A DNA stretch of 64,000 nucleotides from Bacteroidales bacterium. Its GTDB lineage: Bacteria; Bacteroidota; Bacteroidia; Bacteroidales; Tenuifilaceae. Under the pieces are notes generated by a model. That model worked only from the letters and a program-made list of their open reading frames with translations, made no database searches and was not told where the DNA came from. The stretch spans positions 62,001 to 126,000 of the forward strand of contig JACJXC010000009.1 in the NCBI GenBank assembly GCA_020636835.1. Direction: 5' to 3'. Positions 34,356 to 43,393 of the stretch are shown piece after piece (position 1 is the stretch's first letter; each line of letters begins with the position of its first letter). The position numbers and the translations under genes are program-made.

Positions 34356-34379
34356 AATTAGGTTATTTTTAACCTAATT
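34356..34379. repeat. Inverted repeat upstream of the AsmA gene
   Basis: Perfect 10-bp arms AATTAGGTTA/TAACCTAATT around TTTT, about 27 bp before the AsmA -7 box. It could be an operator dyad; the stem is too AT-rich for a typical terminator. Confidence 0.6.
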
Positions 34380-34405
34380 GATGGTTATTATATTACATAA
34401 AACCC

Positions 34406-34413
34406 TAAATTTG
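34406..34413 (+). promoter_or_regulatory. Promoter -7 element of the AsmA gene
   Basis: TAAATTTG matches TAnnTTTG; a GGTTA (34383-34387) 18 bp upstream is the nearest -33-like element. The leader would be about 80 nt. Confidence 0.45.
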
Positions 34414-34498
34414 TTTAATTTATGAAGTGTAATACCAATACCCTATCACTAATAATAACCATTGTACAATAGCAAATACAACCTCAAAATATATCCCC

Positions 34499-37282
34499 AT
34501 GAAAAAGTTTCTTAAACGTCTATTCTGGATTACCGTAATTGTGCTTATCCTATTTATTGCGGCAGCCATAGTAATTCCAATAATCTTTAAGCCGCAATTA
34601 ATGGAGATTGCCAAAACAGAGATCAACAGAAGCGTGAATGCCAAGGTTGAATTCTCCGATTTTCAAGTATCACTCATCAAAGGATTTCCAAACCTATACA
34701 TCGGCCTAAAAGATATGAGCGTAGTGGGTATCGATAGTTTCAGCAACGATACCCTGGTTGCCTTTGCAGAATTTAGCGTAAAAGTTAACCTTTGGAGCGT
34801 TATCGATATGCAGAACATCGAGGTAAAATCGATTCTGCTGGATGGGGCACGCCTAAAAGCCCGAATAGCCGAGGATGGACAGGTGAACTGGGATATTGCC
34901 AAACCCTCAGCCACCCCCGAAACCGAGGTGGAGGACACGGCGGCCACATCGCCAATTAACACAAAGGTAGCACTCACAAAGTTCGAGATCCGCAATGCAA
35001 ATATCGCTTACATCGACGACTCGTCGCGCATGGCAGCAACCATTCATAATTTTAACCTTCTGCTATCAGGAAACATGGGCATGAGCCAATCCGACCTGTT
35101 GCTCAAAACCTCAATTGAGGCCATAAACTTTACGATGGGAGGTCTGCGCTACGTTAAGGATGCCAATATGGAGTTCAACGCCACAATTGGAGCCAACCTC
35201 GACAGTAGCACGTACACATTCAAGGATAATATGTTTCGGATTAACCAGCTTGCCCTGCTTTTTGAGGGAATGGTTAAAATGCCCGGAAACGACATCGAAA
35301 TGGATATTAAATTCAACACCCCATCCACCGAGTTCAAGGCAATTCTATCCATGGTACCAGCCATTTACATGAAGGATTTTGACGGGCTCAAAACATCGGG
35401 AAAATTTGGGATCGATGGATTTGTTAAAGGCGTGATGAACGACTCCCTCCTACCCAATGCCTCAATTGCCCTTTTGGTGGAAAACGGGATGTTCCAATAC
35501 CCAGCTCTCCCAAAATCAGTTAGCAACGTGAACATCAGCACCAAGGTTTGGTTCGATGGATCCAACATGGACAGCACAACGGTGGATGTGGATCGATTTC
35601 ACCTAGAACTGGGCAGCAATCCCTTCGACGCATCACTACACGTAGCAACCCCTATAAGCGATATGCAGGTAGCCGGCAACGTAACCGGGAAAATAGATTT
35701 TGCCACACTGGCCGACGTTGTGCCGTTGGATAGCACCACCATCACAGGGATGCTCGAAGCAAATCTCGACTTTGCAGGCAAGCTATCGTATATCGAAACC
35801 GAGGACTACGAGAAGTTCAAGGCCGACGGCTCCATCCGCCTCACCAATTTTGCCTTCACCAGCAACGATCTCCCGCAAGGCTTTAAAATCAACGAAACCC
35901 TGCTAAACTTCTCGCCCCGATATGTCGATCTTGCAAAATTCGACAGCCAGGTGGGCAAAAGCGATTTGCAGATGACCGGACGCCTGGAGAATTTTATCCC
36001 ATTCGTATTCAAGGATCAAACCGTACGCGGCAATCTGAACCTAACCTCTGCAATGTTCGATGTAAATGAATTTATGACTGGCGAAAGTACACCCGAAGAG
36101 CAATCCGAACCCGAGGACACCTCGGCCATGAGCGTTATTGAGGTTCCCCGAAATATCAATTTTAACATGAAAACCAACTTTGCCCACATCATCTACGACA
36201 AGCTGGATATTTCGAACCTTAAGGGCGACCTACTGGTTAACGATGGTATTGTGGACATGAAGAACCTCTCGATGAACCTGCTCGAAGGGTCGATGGTTCT
36301 GGGCGGACGCTATAACTCGCAAAATGTAAAAGCACCTAAAGCCGATATGGATTTCAACATGAAAGATATTGACATTCCATCGGCATTTAACGCGTTCTCC
36401 ACCTTGCAGAAAATGGCTCCAGCAGCCAAGGATATGACCGGAAAAGTATCGGCTCAGTTTAAACTGGACACTCCGCTGGACACCACAATGATGCCTGTAA
36501 TGAACAGCATCAATGCATACGGTAAGCTTCAATCCAACGAAATTGGGTTTAAAAACTCAAAGGTATTCGGGAAAGTGGCCGATGCGCTGAAAAACGACAA
36601 GTACCGAAACCCATCGCTAAAAGACGTGAACGTTAGTTTCAAAATTAAGGACGGCCGCATTTACATTGAACCATTCGACACCAAACTGGCCGACATTAAT
36701 ATGAATATTGGCGGCGATATGGGTATCGACCAAACGCTCGATTTCAAGGGAAAACTAAAAGTTCCCGCCTCGTACCTAGGAAGCGCAGCCTCCGATTTGA
36801 TGAATAAACTAGCGGATAAAGCCGGGGTTAAACCCGTTGACGATATAAAGGTGAACCTAAAAATTGGGGGCACATCCACCGATCCGAAAGTGGGACTCGA
36901 TTGGGGCGAAGCATCATCGGGAGCAACCGGCAGCGTGAAGGAGACCATTAGCGCAAAGGTTGACGAAGTTAAAGCCGAAGTCCGCAAGGAGGCCAAAGCC
37001 CAAGCCGAAAAACTAATTGCCGATGCCGAAAAGGAGGCCGCACGAATCCGCGAGGAAGCGGCCATTTTAGCCGATAAGATTAGGAAAGAGGCCGAGGCGC
37101 AAGCGCTAAAAACCGAAGCCGAAGGGAAAAAGAAAGGCCCCATTGCCGAACGGTTAGCCAAGGAAACCGCCAAGAAAATACGACAGAACGGCGAAACCTC
37201 GGCACAGAAAGTAATTAGCGAAGCCGATATAAAAGCCAACCAAATAATTGAGAAGGCCAAAGCAGAGGCCGCCAAATTATAA
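34499..37282 (+). CDS. AsmA-family protein with C-terminal coiled coil
   Basis: 927-residue AsmA-like protein. One N-terminal TM helix ('LFWITVIVLILFIAAAIVI') anchors it in the inner membrane; residues ~30-790 are the long periplasmic beta-groove typical of AsmA/TamB relatives, which are thought to help move phospholipid between membranes. AsmA N-terminal features ('NAKVEFSDFQVSLIKGFPNL') and the late AsmA_2 stretch ('KVFGKVADALKNDKYRNP', 'GDMGIDQTLDFKGKLKVP') are clear. From ~815 to the end the protein is an Ala/Glu/Lys-rich coiled coil. Single gene with its own promoter and terminator. Confidence 0.88.
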   Translation: MKKFLKRLFWITVIVLILFIAAAIVIPIIFKPQLMEIAKTEINRSVNAKVEFSDFQVSLIKGFPNLYIGLKDMSVVGIDSFSNDTLVAFAEFSVKVNLWSVIDMQNIEVKSILLDGARLKARIAEDGQVNWDIAKPSATPETEVEDTAATSPINTKVALTKFEIRNANIAYIDDSSRMAATIHNFNLLLSGNMGMSQSDLLLKTSIEAINFTMGGLRYVKDANMEFNATIGANLDSSTYTFKDNMFRINQLALLFEGMVKMPGNDIEMDIKFNTPSTEFKAILSMVPAIYMKDFDGLKTSGKFGIDGFVKGVMNDSLLPNASIALLVENGMFQYPALPKSVSNVNISTKVWFDGSNMDSTTVDVDRFHLELGSNPFDASLHVATPISDMQVAGNVTGKIDFATLADVVPLDSTTITGMLEANLDFAGKLSYIETEDYEKFKADGSIRLTNFAFTSNDLPQGFKINETLLNFSPRYVDLAKFDSQVGKSDLQMTGRLENFIPFVFKDQTVRGNLNLTSAMFDVNEFMTGESTPEEQSEPEDTSAMSVIEVPRNINFNMKTNFAHIIYDKLDISNLKGDLLVNDGIVDMKNLSMNLLEGSMVLGGRYNSQNVKAPKADMDFNMKDIDIPSAFNAFSTLQKMAPAAKDMTGKVSAQFKLDTPLDTTMMPVMNSINAYGKLQSNEIGFKNSKVFGKVADALKNDKYRNPSLKDVNVSFKIKDGRIYIEPFDTKLADINMNIGGDMGIDQTLDFKGKLKVPASYLGSAASDLMNKLADKAGVKPVDDIKVNLKIGGTSTDPKVGLDWGEASSGATGSVKETISAKVDEVKAEVRKEAKAQAEKLIADAEKEAARIREEAAILADKIRKEAEAQALKTEAEGKKKGPIAERLAKETAKKIRQNGETSAQKVISEADIKANQIIEKAKAEAAKL

Positions 37283-37289
37283 AAAGCAT

Positions 37290-37330
37290 AAAAATAGAGC
37301 CACTGCCATCCCGGCAGTTGCTCTATTTTT
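37290..37330. terminator. Bidirectional terminator between the AsmA and TolC genes
   Basis: An 11-bp outer stem AAAAATAGAGC/GCTCTATTTTT encloses a 6-bp inner stem ACTGCC/GGCAGT with a five-base loop; it sits between convergent stops at 37282 and 37344. Confidence 0.88.
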
Positions 37331-37343
37331 ATACACAAATACT

Positions 37344-38819
37344 CTACTTCAATAGTAATTCAAAATCGGCCTTTAGGGGTTGATTGGTTTCGAGTTCAAC
37401 CAGCGTAATGCGTCGCATTTGGTAGTAATACTGCCAAAAACTGCTGAGAGCGTTAATAAACTTCTTTTTGGCAGCATCGCGTTCGGTTTGCGCCACATTC
37501 AAATCCAGCACATCAATCTTACCAATAAGGAAACGCTCCTTGGTAACATTGTAGCGGTTCTGCGAGATTAGATCGGCACGCTTAGCCAAATCAACCTGAT
37601 CGTTTTGCCGGTTAAACTGCATAACCTTCAGGAAAACATCCTGCTCAAAATCGACCATGGCCTGATCGACCGTAGTCCGAATCACCTCGCGCGACGATTG
37701 AGCCATCTTTACCTTGCCCTTCCCCAAGCCCCAGTCGAGTATGGGGATTTGCAACTGGATGTTGATGGTTTGCAAATCGTTAAAGTTCTTATAGGTATTT
37801 GCCAACAGCTCGGCATCGCGATTTACCCCGTAGGTAGCATTAAGGGTTGCACTAAAACCCCGCTGCGAGCGAGCCAATGCCACATCGCGATTAGCCTCGA
37901 TGAGCTGGCGACTAAACTCAAGTATATCGGGATTATTCATTTTGGCCAGGGCAAGCACCTCGTCGTACTTTGCCTCGGCAACAGGGAGCGAATCGGGAAT
38001 AACAAGCTCCAGATCGTACTGATCGTTGAGCCCGAGGTACGATTTAATCTTCGACTTCTTAAGATGCAGATCGACCTCAGCATCGCTCACATCGCTGCCC
38101 GCATTCAGGAAACTCAACTCCATTTGCAGCAGCTCATTCTCGGCAATGGTTCCTATGTTGTAACGCCCCTTGGCAATTTTATACAGGGTATCGCTGTTGG
38201 CATAGTTTAGGTTCGCAGTCTTCAGATTCTCCTGAGCAAGAATCAGGTTGAAGAACAGCTGGGTAGCCTCCATCGATATGGTTTCGATTGTTTGAATATA
38301 CGTGCGCTTAGCCTCCTCGTACTTAATCGGCTCAATCTTCTTTTTCCATTTAAGCGAGTTATAGCCGTAAATGGGTTGCGATAGGCCAATCTGATACGGC
38401 ACCGATTTGTATGCCGACGAATCGTTTTTAAAGTAATCGTTCCTATCAAGCGCTGTGTTCACGTAGAACTTCCCGCCCGTTAACCCAATATTCTGGTTTA
38501 AAGTAAACTCGAGCGACGAGGTGTTCTTATCAACGTCGATATAATTGTACGAACCGCTGGGCTGTAAATCGCCAATAAGCGAGCGGTTGTAGTTTAACAA
38601 ATTGCTGCTAAGCGTGATACTGGGGAGAAACTCTGCCTTAAATGTACGAAACTCCCAGTACGAAGCCCGAAACCGGTGCTTGGCAAGGATTGCTTGTGGC
38701 GACTGATCCTTGGCCATTTGCACAACCTCCTGAAGGGTTAGCCGGTTAATTGGCTTTTGCGAATATCCGGGAAGAGAGGCAAGGGCTATAAAAGCGAAAA
38801 CTATTACAATTCTGTTCAT
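37344..38819 (-). CDS. TolC-family outer membrane efflux protein
   Basis: 491-residue TolC-like channel. Signal peptide at 1-20 ('FAFIALASLPGYSQ'). Two OEP repeats: the first with 'LTLQEVVQMAKDQSPQAILA' and the second with 'LALAKMNNPDILEFSRQLIE', each followed by long amphipathic helices that build the periplasmic barrel. It forms the outer-membrane exit of a tripartite exporter and is the last gene of a run with an FtsX-type permease (24 bp upstream) and an HlyD-type adaptor. Confidence 0.9.
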   Translation of the reverse strand: MNRIVIVFAFIALASLPGYSQKPINRLTLQEVVQMAKDQSPQAILAKHRFRASYWEFRTFKAEFLPSITLSSNLLNYNRSLIGDLQPSGSYNYIDVDKNTSSLEFTLNQNIGLTGGKFYVNTALDRNDYFKNDSSAYKSVPYQIGLSQPIYGYNSLKWKKKIEPIKYEEAKRTYIQTIETISMEATQLFFNLILAQENLKTANLNYANSDTLYKIAKGRYNIGTIAENELLQMELSFLNAGSDVSDAEVDLHLKKSKIKSYLGLNDQYDLELVIPDSLPVAEAKYDEVLALAKMNNPDILEFSRQLIEANRDVALARSQRGFSATLNATYGVNRDAELLANTYKNFNDLQTINIQLQIPILDWGLGKGKVKMAQSSREVIRTTVDQAMVDFEQDVFLKVMQFNRQNDQVDLAKRADLISQNRYNVTKERFLIGKIDVLDLNVAQTERDAAKKKFINALSSFWQYYYQMRRITLVELETNQPLKADFELLLK

Positions 38820-38843
38820 TCTTAGTTATTTTTAATGGAAGAA

Positions 38844-40271
38844 CTATTCGTACCGAAGCGATTCGATAGGATCCTTCTCGGCAGCCCGTTTGGCCGGAGA
38901 GAGTCCAAAAATTACACCCACCGCAGCCGAAACCCCAAAGGCAATAATAACCGATAAAGGGCTCACCACTGTGAGGATGCCAGCAAAATGCGTAATAAGC
39001 ATGGAAAGAATAATCCCCAGAATTACACCAATCAACCCACCACTAACACTTATCAGCACAGCCTCGGAAAGGAACTGGGCAATAATATCGGCCTTTTTGG
39101 CGCCAATGGCTAGTCGGGTTCCAATTTCCTTTATCCGCTCCATAACCGATGCAAACATAATATTCATGATTCCAATTCCACCCACAATCAGCGATATGCT
39201 TGCAATGGCCCCAAGCACAATATTAAAAATATCCTTTGTGCGCTGCTGCTGCTTAAGCAACAGCTCGGGGACCGTAATCTCAAAATCTTTCACCTCGGAG
39301 TGCCTGCGAAGCATCATCCGGCTAAGAATTTCGGAAGTAGTGGAGATATCCTCAGTTTCGGAAACCTGGATGATAATCCTGTCGAGTTGATGATAGTTTT
39401 TGGGAGCCTGCGACTCAGTGCTACCCCCAAAAGCAAACATAAAACCGAACCCCCGAACAGAGGTACTGCTCTCCGAAACCCGTTTGGCATTAACCAGCGC
39501 CCTATTTTGGTAGCGGAGAAGCATGCTCTTGGCGGGTACGTAAACGTTATCGTTATAAACATTTATACCACTATTCTCAAACCCGGTTAAGGCAACCTCC
39601 GATTTCGACAAAACCCCAATTACCCGTAGCCAAACGCTCCCAAACTTAATGTACTTTCCGATGGGATTAACCGTGCTAAAAAACTTTGTTTTGATGTTAG
39701 CCCCAATAACGCAAACCGGAATACCATGCTCCTCGTGGTAATTATCGAAGAAAACCCCCTCGTTGAGCGGAAGGCTGTAAAGCGAAAAGTAATCGTTGGA
39801 AACGCCCATAATTTTTGCTGGCATCCGAACCCCATTGTACTGCACAAATGAATTGAGGCTAATTTCGGGGCTTATACGTTTAACCGAAGGAATAATGCGG
39901 GTAATGGCCTCCAGGTCGCCAAGAGTAAGACCCGGCGAAAATTTCTGTTTCTGGCTGTTGCCATTACTCTCATCGGTGGTTTCGGTATCCTTTGCTTCAA
40001 AAATGGAATTAACAATGATATTATTAACCCCCACCATTTTCATCTGCTCAAGGATTTCGCGCTGTGCACCGTTACCAATGGCCAACATGCTGATAACTGC
40101 AGCAACACCAAAAATTATACCCAAAGCGGTAAGCATCGATTTAAGCTTATTGGCCAGAATAGCCTCCGTGGCAATGGTAATATCGTGAGCGTAGCGACGA
40201 TACAATGCAACTAAATTCAAGGAATTGCCGAGATTGCTCAAACTATTTCCCTTCGCGTTTGCGTTCCCCAC
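38844..40271 (-). CDS. MacB-type ABC permease without ATPase domain
   Basis: 475-residue permease of the MacB/FtsX class: a first TM ('SMLTALGIIFGVAAVISMLAI', around 45-65), a periplasmic MacB-PCD domain, and three C-terminal TMs ('VLGAIASISLIVGGIGIMNIM', 'AVLISVSGGLIGVILGIILSM', 'VVSPLSVIIAFGVSAAVGVI') ending in 'RAAEKDPIESLRYE', the classic MacB tail. Unlike E. coli MacB it has no N-terminal ABC ATPase. The start is GTG at 40271, seven bases after the HlyD stop. It mechanically couples to TolC in macrolide, peptide or toxin export; substrate unknown. Confidence 0.87.
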   Translation of the reverse strand: MGNANAKGNSLSNLGNSLNLVALYRRYAHDITIATEAILANKLKSMLTALGIIFGVAAVISMLAIGNGAQREILEQMKMVGVNNIIVNSIFEAKDTETTDESNGNSQKQKFSPGLTLGDLEAITRIIPSVKRISPEISLNSFVQYNGVRMPAKIMGVSNDYFSLYSLPLNEGVFFDNYHEEHGIPVCVIGANIKTKFFSTVNPIGKYIKFGSVWLRVIGVLSKSEVALTGFENSGINVYNDNVYVPAKSMLLRYQNRALVNAKRVSESSTSVRGFGFMFAFGGSTESQAPKNYHQLDRIIIQVSETEDISTTSEILSRMMLRRHSEVKDFEITVPELLLKQQQRTKDIFNIVLGAIASISLIVGGIGIMNIMFASVMERIKEIGTRLAIGAKKADIIAQFLSEAVLISVSGGLIGVILGIILSMLITHFAGILTVVSPLSVIIAFGVSAAVGVIFGLSPAKRAAEKDPIESLRYE

Positions 40272-40278
40272 GGCTCGA

Positions 40279-41688
40279 TTATTTTTGTTCGGTTGCTGAC
40301 TTTTTCACTGTAACACCTGCTGGCAAATTTCCCTGCATCATCATTTTCTGGAAATCGGCTTTGGACTTCAACGCCTGCTCCTGTTCCTGTTGTAATCTTT
40401 GGGCTTCGAGCTTTTTCTTCTGAACCTTCTCCTTCAATACCGGAATAAGTTCCTGTCCAACCAACTCGAACTTTTCAGGCTTCTCGGGCATCGAGAGGTA
40501 AATCTCATCGTCGATGCCCAAGCCCTGCTCAACAATGATGTAATTCTCGTTCATCTCACCGGGTACAACCACCTGCCGCTTGCCCTTACGGGTAAACACA
40601 TAGCTAATGGAGTCGTTGGCGTGCAAGGCCTCCAAGGGAATGTACATTACCGAGTCGTAAACATTAGTAATAATTTGATTCCCAGTGGTCATCGATGGAC
40701 GCAGAATTGGATCGTACTCGTTAACCCGAATAACCACTTCAAAAACCTTGGCATCCGTATTGGGCAACTGCTCGCCGATATTGGCCACATCGACCACCTC
40801 GCCGGTGAATTTCTTCTCGGGAAAAGCGTCAACAGTAACCCTTACCGATTGGTTTTTCTTCACCTTACTAATATCAATCTCATTCACATACGTTTTGGAG
40901 TTCATCACCGACAAATCGGGCAGTGTGGCCACAGTCAGATCCCAAGGACTAACGTTGGATCCCACCTTACGTTTTGATCCGCTCCACTCGCGGTAATAGA
41001 TAACCATACCCTGCTTGGGAGCGCGTATCACAAACTTATCGAGCACATCGAGCATATCCTGCCTTTCGCGCCGCTGGCGCTCCAGATTAATGCCCACCTC
41101 CTTCATTGAGGCCTCGGCCTGATCCTTTTTAAGATTGTAGTTATGCGATGCCTGTTTGAACTCACGCTCTGCCTTATCGAGATTAATCTGTGCCTGGCGC
41201 TGTGTGGCTGGTGGCTCGTATTTGGATTGTTCCAAAACAATATGTTTCTCCTCCATATCAAACTTAAGATTGATGAGGTTATTGCGAAGTTCGCGGAGCT
41301 GAAGTGTAGTATCGAGCTGAGCCTTAAGGTAGCTTTGCAGGCTCTTCTCCAAATCGTCCTCGGTAGTTTTTAGCTGATTACTAAGAGCCGAACGATCCAG
41401 GGTGGCCACATATTCGCCCGAATCAACAACAGTACCCTCGGGAATAAGATCCTGAATTTTAACCTCCGAAATACGGAACGTTCTACCGCGAAGCTCGGTG
41501 GGAGCCATAATGTCCTCGGAGTTTTGGGCTTTCAGCTCACCCGTAACAATAACCAGGATTTCAAATTTTCCTTGTTCAACCTTAACAAATTGCGGTGCAG
41601 CCTTATCCTTTCCGGACGATCCAAAAAAAGTAAAACCAAGAACCAACGCAATAACAACCACAAAGGCAATAATAATCTTTTTCTTCAT
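40279..41688 (-). CDS. HlyD/MacA-type periplasmic adaptor protein
   Basis: 469-residue membrane-fusion protein. An N-terminal TM anchor ('IIIAFVVVIALVLGFTFFG') is followed by a lipoyl/barrel segment ('FVKVEQGKFEILVIVTGEL'), a long coiled-coil hairpin (~100-235) and a second lipoyl half with 'FVIRAPKQGMVIYYREW'. The C-terminal beta-barrel domain has 'KNQSVRVTVDAFPEKKFTGEV'. It bridges the permease and TolC. First gene of a three-gene operon; the C-terminus is unusually basic and Gln-rich. Confidence 0.88.
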   Translation of the reverse strand: MKKKIIIAFVVVIALVLGFTFFGSSGKDKAAPQFVKVEQGKFEILVIVTGELKAQNSEDIMAPTELRGRTFRISEVKIQDLIPEGTVVDSGEYVATLDRSALSNQLKTTEDDLEKSLQSYLKAQLDTTLQLRELRNNLINLKFDMEEKHIVLEQSKYEPPATQRQAQINLDKAEREFKQASHNYNLKKDQAEASMKEVGINLERQRRERQDMLDVLDKFVIRAPKQGMVIYYREWSGSKRKVGSNVSPWDLTVATLPDLSVMNSKTYVNEIDISKVKKNQSVRVTVDAFPEKKFTGEVVDVANIGEQLPNTDAKVFEVVIRVNEYDPILRPSMTTGNQIITNVYDSVMYIPLEALHANDSISYVFTRKGKRQVVVPGEMNENYIIVEQGLGIDDEIYLSMPEKPEKFELVGQELIPVLKEKVQKKKLEAQRLQQEQEQALKSKADFQKMMMQGNLPAGVTVKKSATEQK

Positions 41689-42059
41689 TTGCAGGATACT
41701 ATTAGTATTATATAAAAGAATAAAAATACATCAAAAGGTTTAATGTTCGTAAAGCTTTTACATCTGTTTATGACTTATTAAGAAATATTTTTTCAAAAAA
41801 ACAAACCTCGATTTAAGCGCCACAATTAGTTTGCACCAATAGAACCAGCCTATCTACAGGCAATCGCATATATCCTAATCGATTCACTTTTTTCAAACTG
41901 CCGCATGGGCATTTCATAAATAGTTTAAAAGCTCCGACACAATCGCCAAACAAAGCAATAAATAATTTCTGAAAACAGATATAAATTTTGGTATATTCAA
42001 AAAGAGCATTATCTTTGCACCCGCAATAAAGGATAACAGAGTTCAAAAAAATATTGGAT
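41689..42059. other. 371-bp intergenic region between the HlyD-type gene and tRNA-fMet
   Basis: No gene seen on either strand. It must hold the promoter of the export operon (no clear -7 box found) and, at its right end, the tRNA-fMet promoter. Otherwise I see nothing in it. Confidence 0.6.
41988..42017 (+). promoter_or_regulatory. Promoter of initiator tRNA
   Basis: TTTTG ending at 41990 and TATCTTTG at 42010-42017 with a 19-bp spacer, a full match to the Bacteroidota -33/-7 consensus, 42 bp before the tRNA. Confidence 0.78.
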
Positions 42060-42132
42060 TGCGGGGTGGAGCAGTTGGTAGCTCGTTGGGCTCATAACCC
42101 AAAGGCCACAGGTTCGAGTCCTGTCCCCGCTA
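42060..42132 (+). tRNA. Initiator tRNA-fMet (CAT)
   Basis: 73-nt cloverleaf with anticodon CAT (loop CTCATAA). The anticodon stem ends in three consecutive G-C pairs (GGG/CCC), the mark of initiator tRNA. The acceptor pairs GCGGGG/CCCCGC leave positions 1 and 72 unpaired (U1 and U72), as required for formylation and for avoiding EF-Tu; E. coli has C1 and A72. Discriminator A73; CCA not encoded. Confidence 0.93.
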
Positions 42133-42135
42133 CTA

Positions 42136-42168
42136 AAAGAAGCCCTAGAGATAGGGCTTCTTTGTTTT
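42136..42168 (+). terminator. Terminator of initiator tRNA
   Basis: An 11-bp stem AAAGAAGCCCT/AGGGCTTCTTT with a six-base loop, followed by GTTTT, three bases past the tRNA. Confidence 0.85.
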
Positions 42169-42268
42169 AGATAATCGAGATCTAGCAACTCAAGCAACAA
42201 TATTAAGGAAAATTAAAAAGGGAGATCGCACAAACGAATCTCCCTTTGTTATATCCAATACCGAACTG

Positions 42269-43258
42269 CTAAAACTCTCTGAATCCAATAATACGACGAA
42301 CGTCCTTAATGGTTTGCGATGCGCTGGCTCGCGCCTTCTCGGCACCCAGTTTCGCCACTTTCCGAAGGTAGTCATCATCGGAAAGAATAGCTTCAATCCG
42401 CTCGCGCATGGGCGATGTAACGTTGATAATATCCTCGGCCAGCTGTTTTTTCATATCGCCATACCGAATTTCGCAGGCAGTGTACTTGTCGTCAAAAAAC
42501 TGGTAGGTATCGGGCGACGAAACAACCTTCATAATGGTAAATAGGTTCTGGATGGCCTCAGGTTTCTCCTGGTTGGGCTGGGTAGGGCCAGCGTCCGAAA
42601 CGGCCTTCATCACCTTTTTGCGGATGGTTTCGGCATCGTCGGACAGATAGATGGCGTTCCCTTCGGATTTTCCCATTTTGCCAGAACCATCGAGCCCCGG
42701 AATCTTCACCAACTCCTTCCCGAAATTATAGGCCACCGGCTCGGGGAAGTAATCCACATTGTACAAGCGATTGAAGCGATTGGCAAATGTACGTGTCATT
42801 TCGAGATGCTGCTCCTGATCCTTCCCCACAGGAACTTTATTCGCCTTATGTATAAGAATATCGGCAGCCATGAGGGTTGGATAGGTAAGCAATCCGGCAT
42901 TAACATTATCGGGGTGTTTCCTAATTTTCTCCTTAAACGAAGTACAGCGCTCCAACTCCCCTTTGTAAGCGTTCATATTCAAAAGCAGGTATAGTTCGGG
43001 GATTTCGGGCACATCGCTTTGAATGTAAAGGGTTGATGCCTCGGGATCCAATCCGCATGCAATGTACTCCGCTAAAACCTGCTTCACATTGCCGTGTAAA
43101 TCCTCGGGGGTAGGATGCGTAGTAAGAGAATGGTAATCGGCAATGAAGAAGTAGCACTGGTTCTCGTGCTGCATTTTCACGAAGTTCTGTAAAGCGCCGA
43201 AATAGTTGCCCAAATGTAACTTCCCGGTAGAGCGTATTCCGCTAAGTACAATATCCAT
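42269..43258 (-). CDS. trpS: Tryptophanyl-tRNA synthetase
   Basis: 329-residue class I synthetase that charges tRNA-Trp. The HIGH equivalent lies in 'SGIRSTGKLHLGNYFGAL' at residues 5-22, the KMSKS equivalent is 'SGKMGKSEGNAIYLSDD' near 190-206, and 'VGKDQEQHLEMTRTFANRFN' is the conserved block for tryptophan-site contacts. Length is typical of bacterial TrpS. A -7-like TATTTTTG lies on the minus strand at 43276-43283, 18 bp before the ATG. Confidence 0.95.
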   Translation of the reverse strand: MDIVLSGIRSTGKLHLGNYFGALQNFVKMQHENQCYFFIADYHSLTTHPTPEDLHGNVKQVLAEYIACGLDPEASTLYIQSDVPEIPELYLLLNMNAYKGELERCTSFKEKIRKHPDNVNAGLLTYPTLMAADILIHKANKVPVGKDQEQHLEMTRTFANRFNRLYNVDYFPEPVAYNFGKELVKIPGLDGSGKMGKSEGNAIYLSDDAETIRKKVMKAVSDAGPTQPNQEKPEAIQNLFTIMKVVSSPDTYQFFDDKYTACEIRYGDMKKQLAEDIINVTSPMRERIEAILSDDDYLRKVAKLGAEKARASASQTIKDVRRIIGFREF

Positions 43259-43346
43259 ATCGTTAAAGTTTGATGCAAAAATACGAATTTATCGACAATC
43301 GACTAAAATAATTGACAAAGCCTGACGTAAAACACTCGTTCGATCC

Positions 43347-43377
43347 TTGATTTTCTCATCAATATAAAGTTTCTTTG
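43347..43377 (+). promoter_or_regulatory. Promoter of the DUF2378-like/glycosyltransferase pair
   Basis: TTG at 43347-43349 and TTTCTTTG at 43370-43377 (one mismatch to TAnnTTTG) with a 20-bp spacer, 17 bp before the ATG. Confidence 0.6.
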
Positions 43378-43393
43378 TAAAAACGAGCGCGGT

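Larger units (their letters stand above)
34130..34498. other. 369-bp regulatory intergenic region between the PiT and AsmA genes
   Basis: No gene is seen. It holds divergent promoter-like boxes (minus strand TATATTTG at 34159-34166; plus strand TAAATTTG at 34406-34413), a perfect FNR half-site pair at 34305-34318, and an inverted repeat at 34356-34379. The sequence is very AT-rich. Confidence 0.7.

Noticed and set aside
36661..37338. Minus-strand open frame of 225 codons opposite the AsmA coiled coil
   Set aside because: Its Ala/Ser-rich content is the complement of the repetitive coiled-coil codons; the AsmA frame is clearly the real one.
37605..38210. Plus-strand open frame of 201 codons opposite the TolC gene
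   Set aside because: Antisense to a clear TolC-family gene, with no domain of its own.
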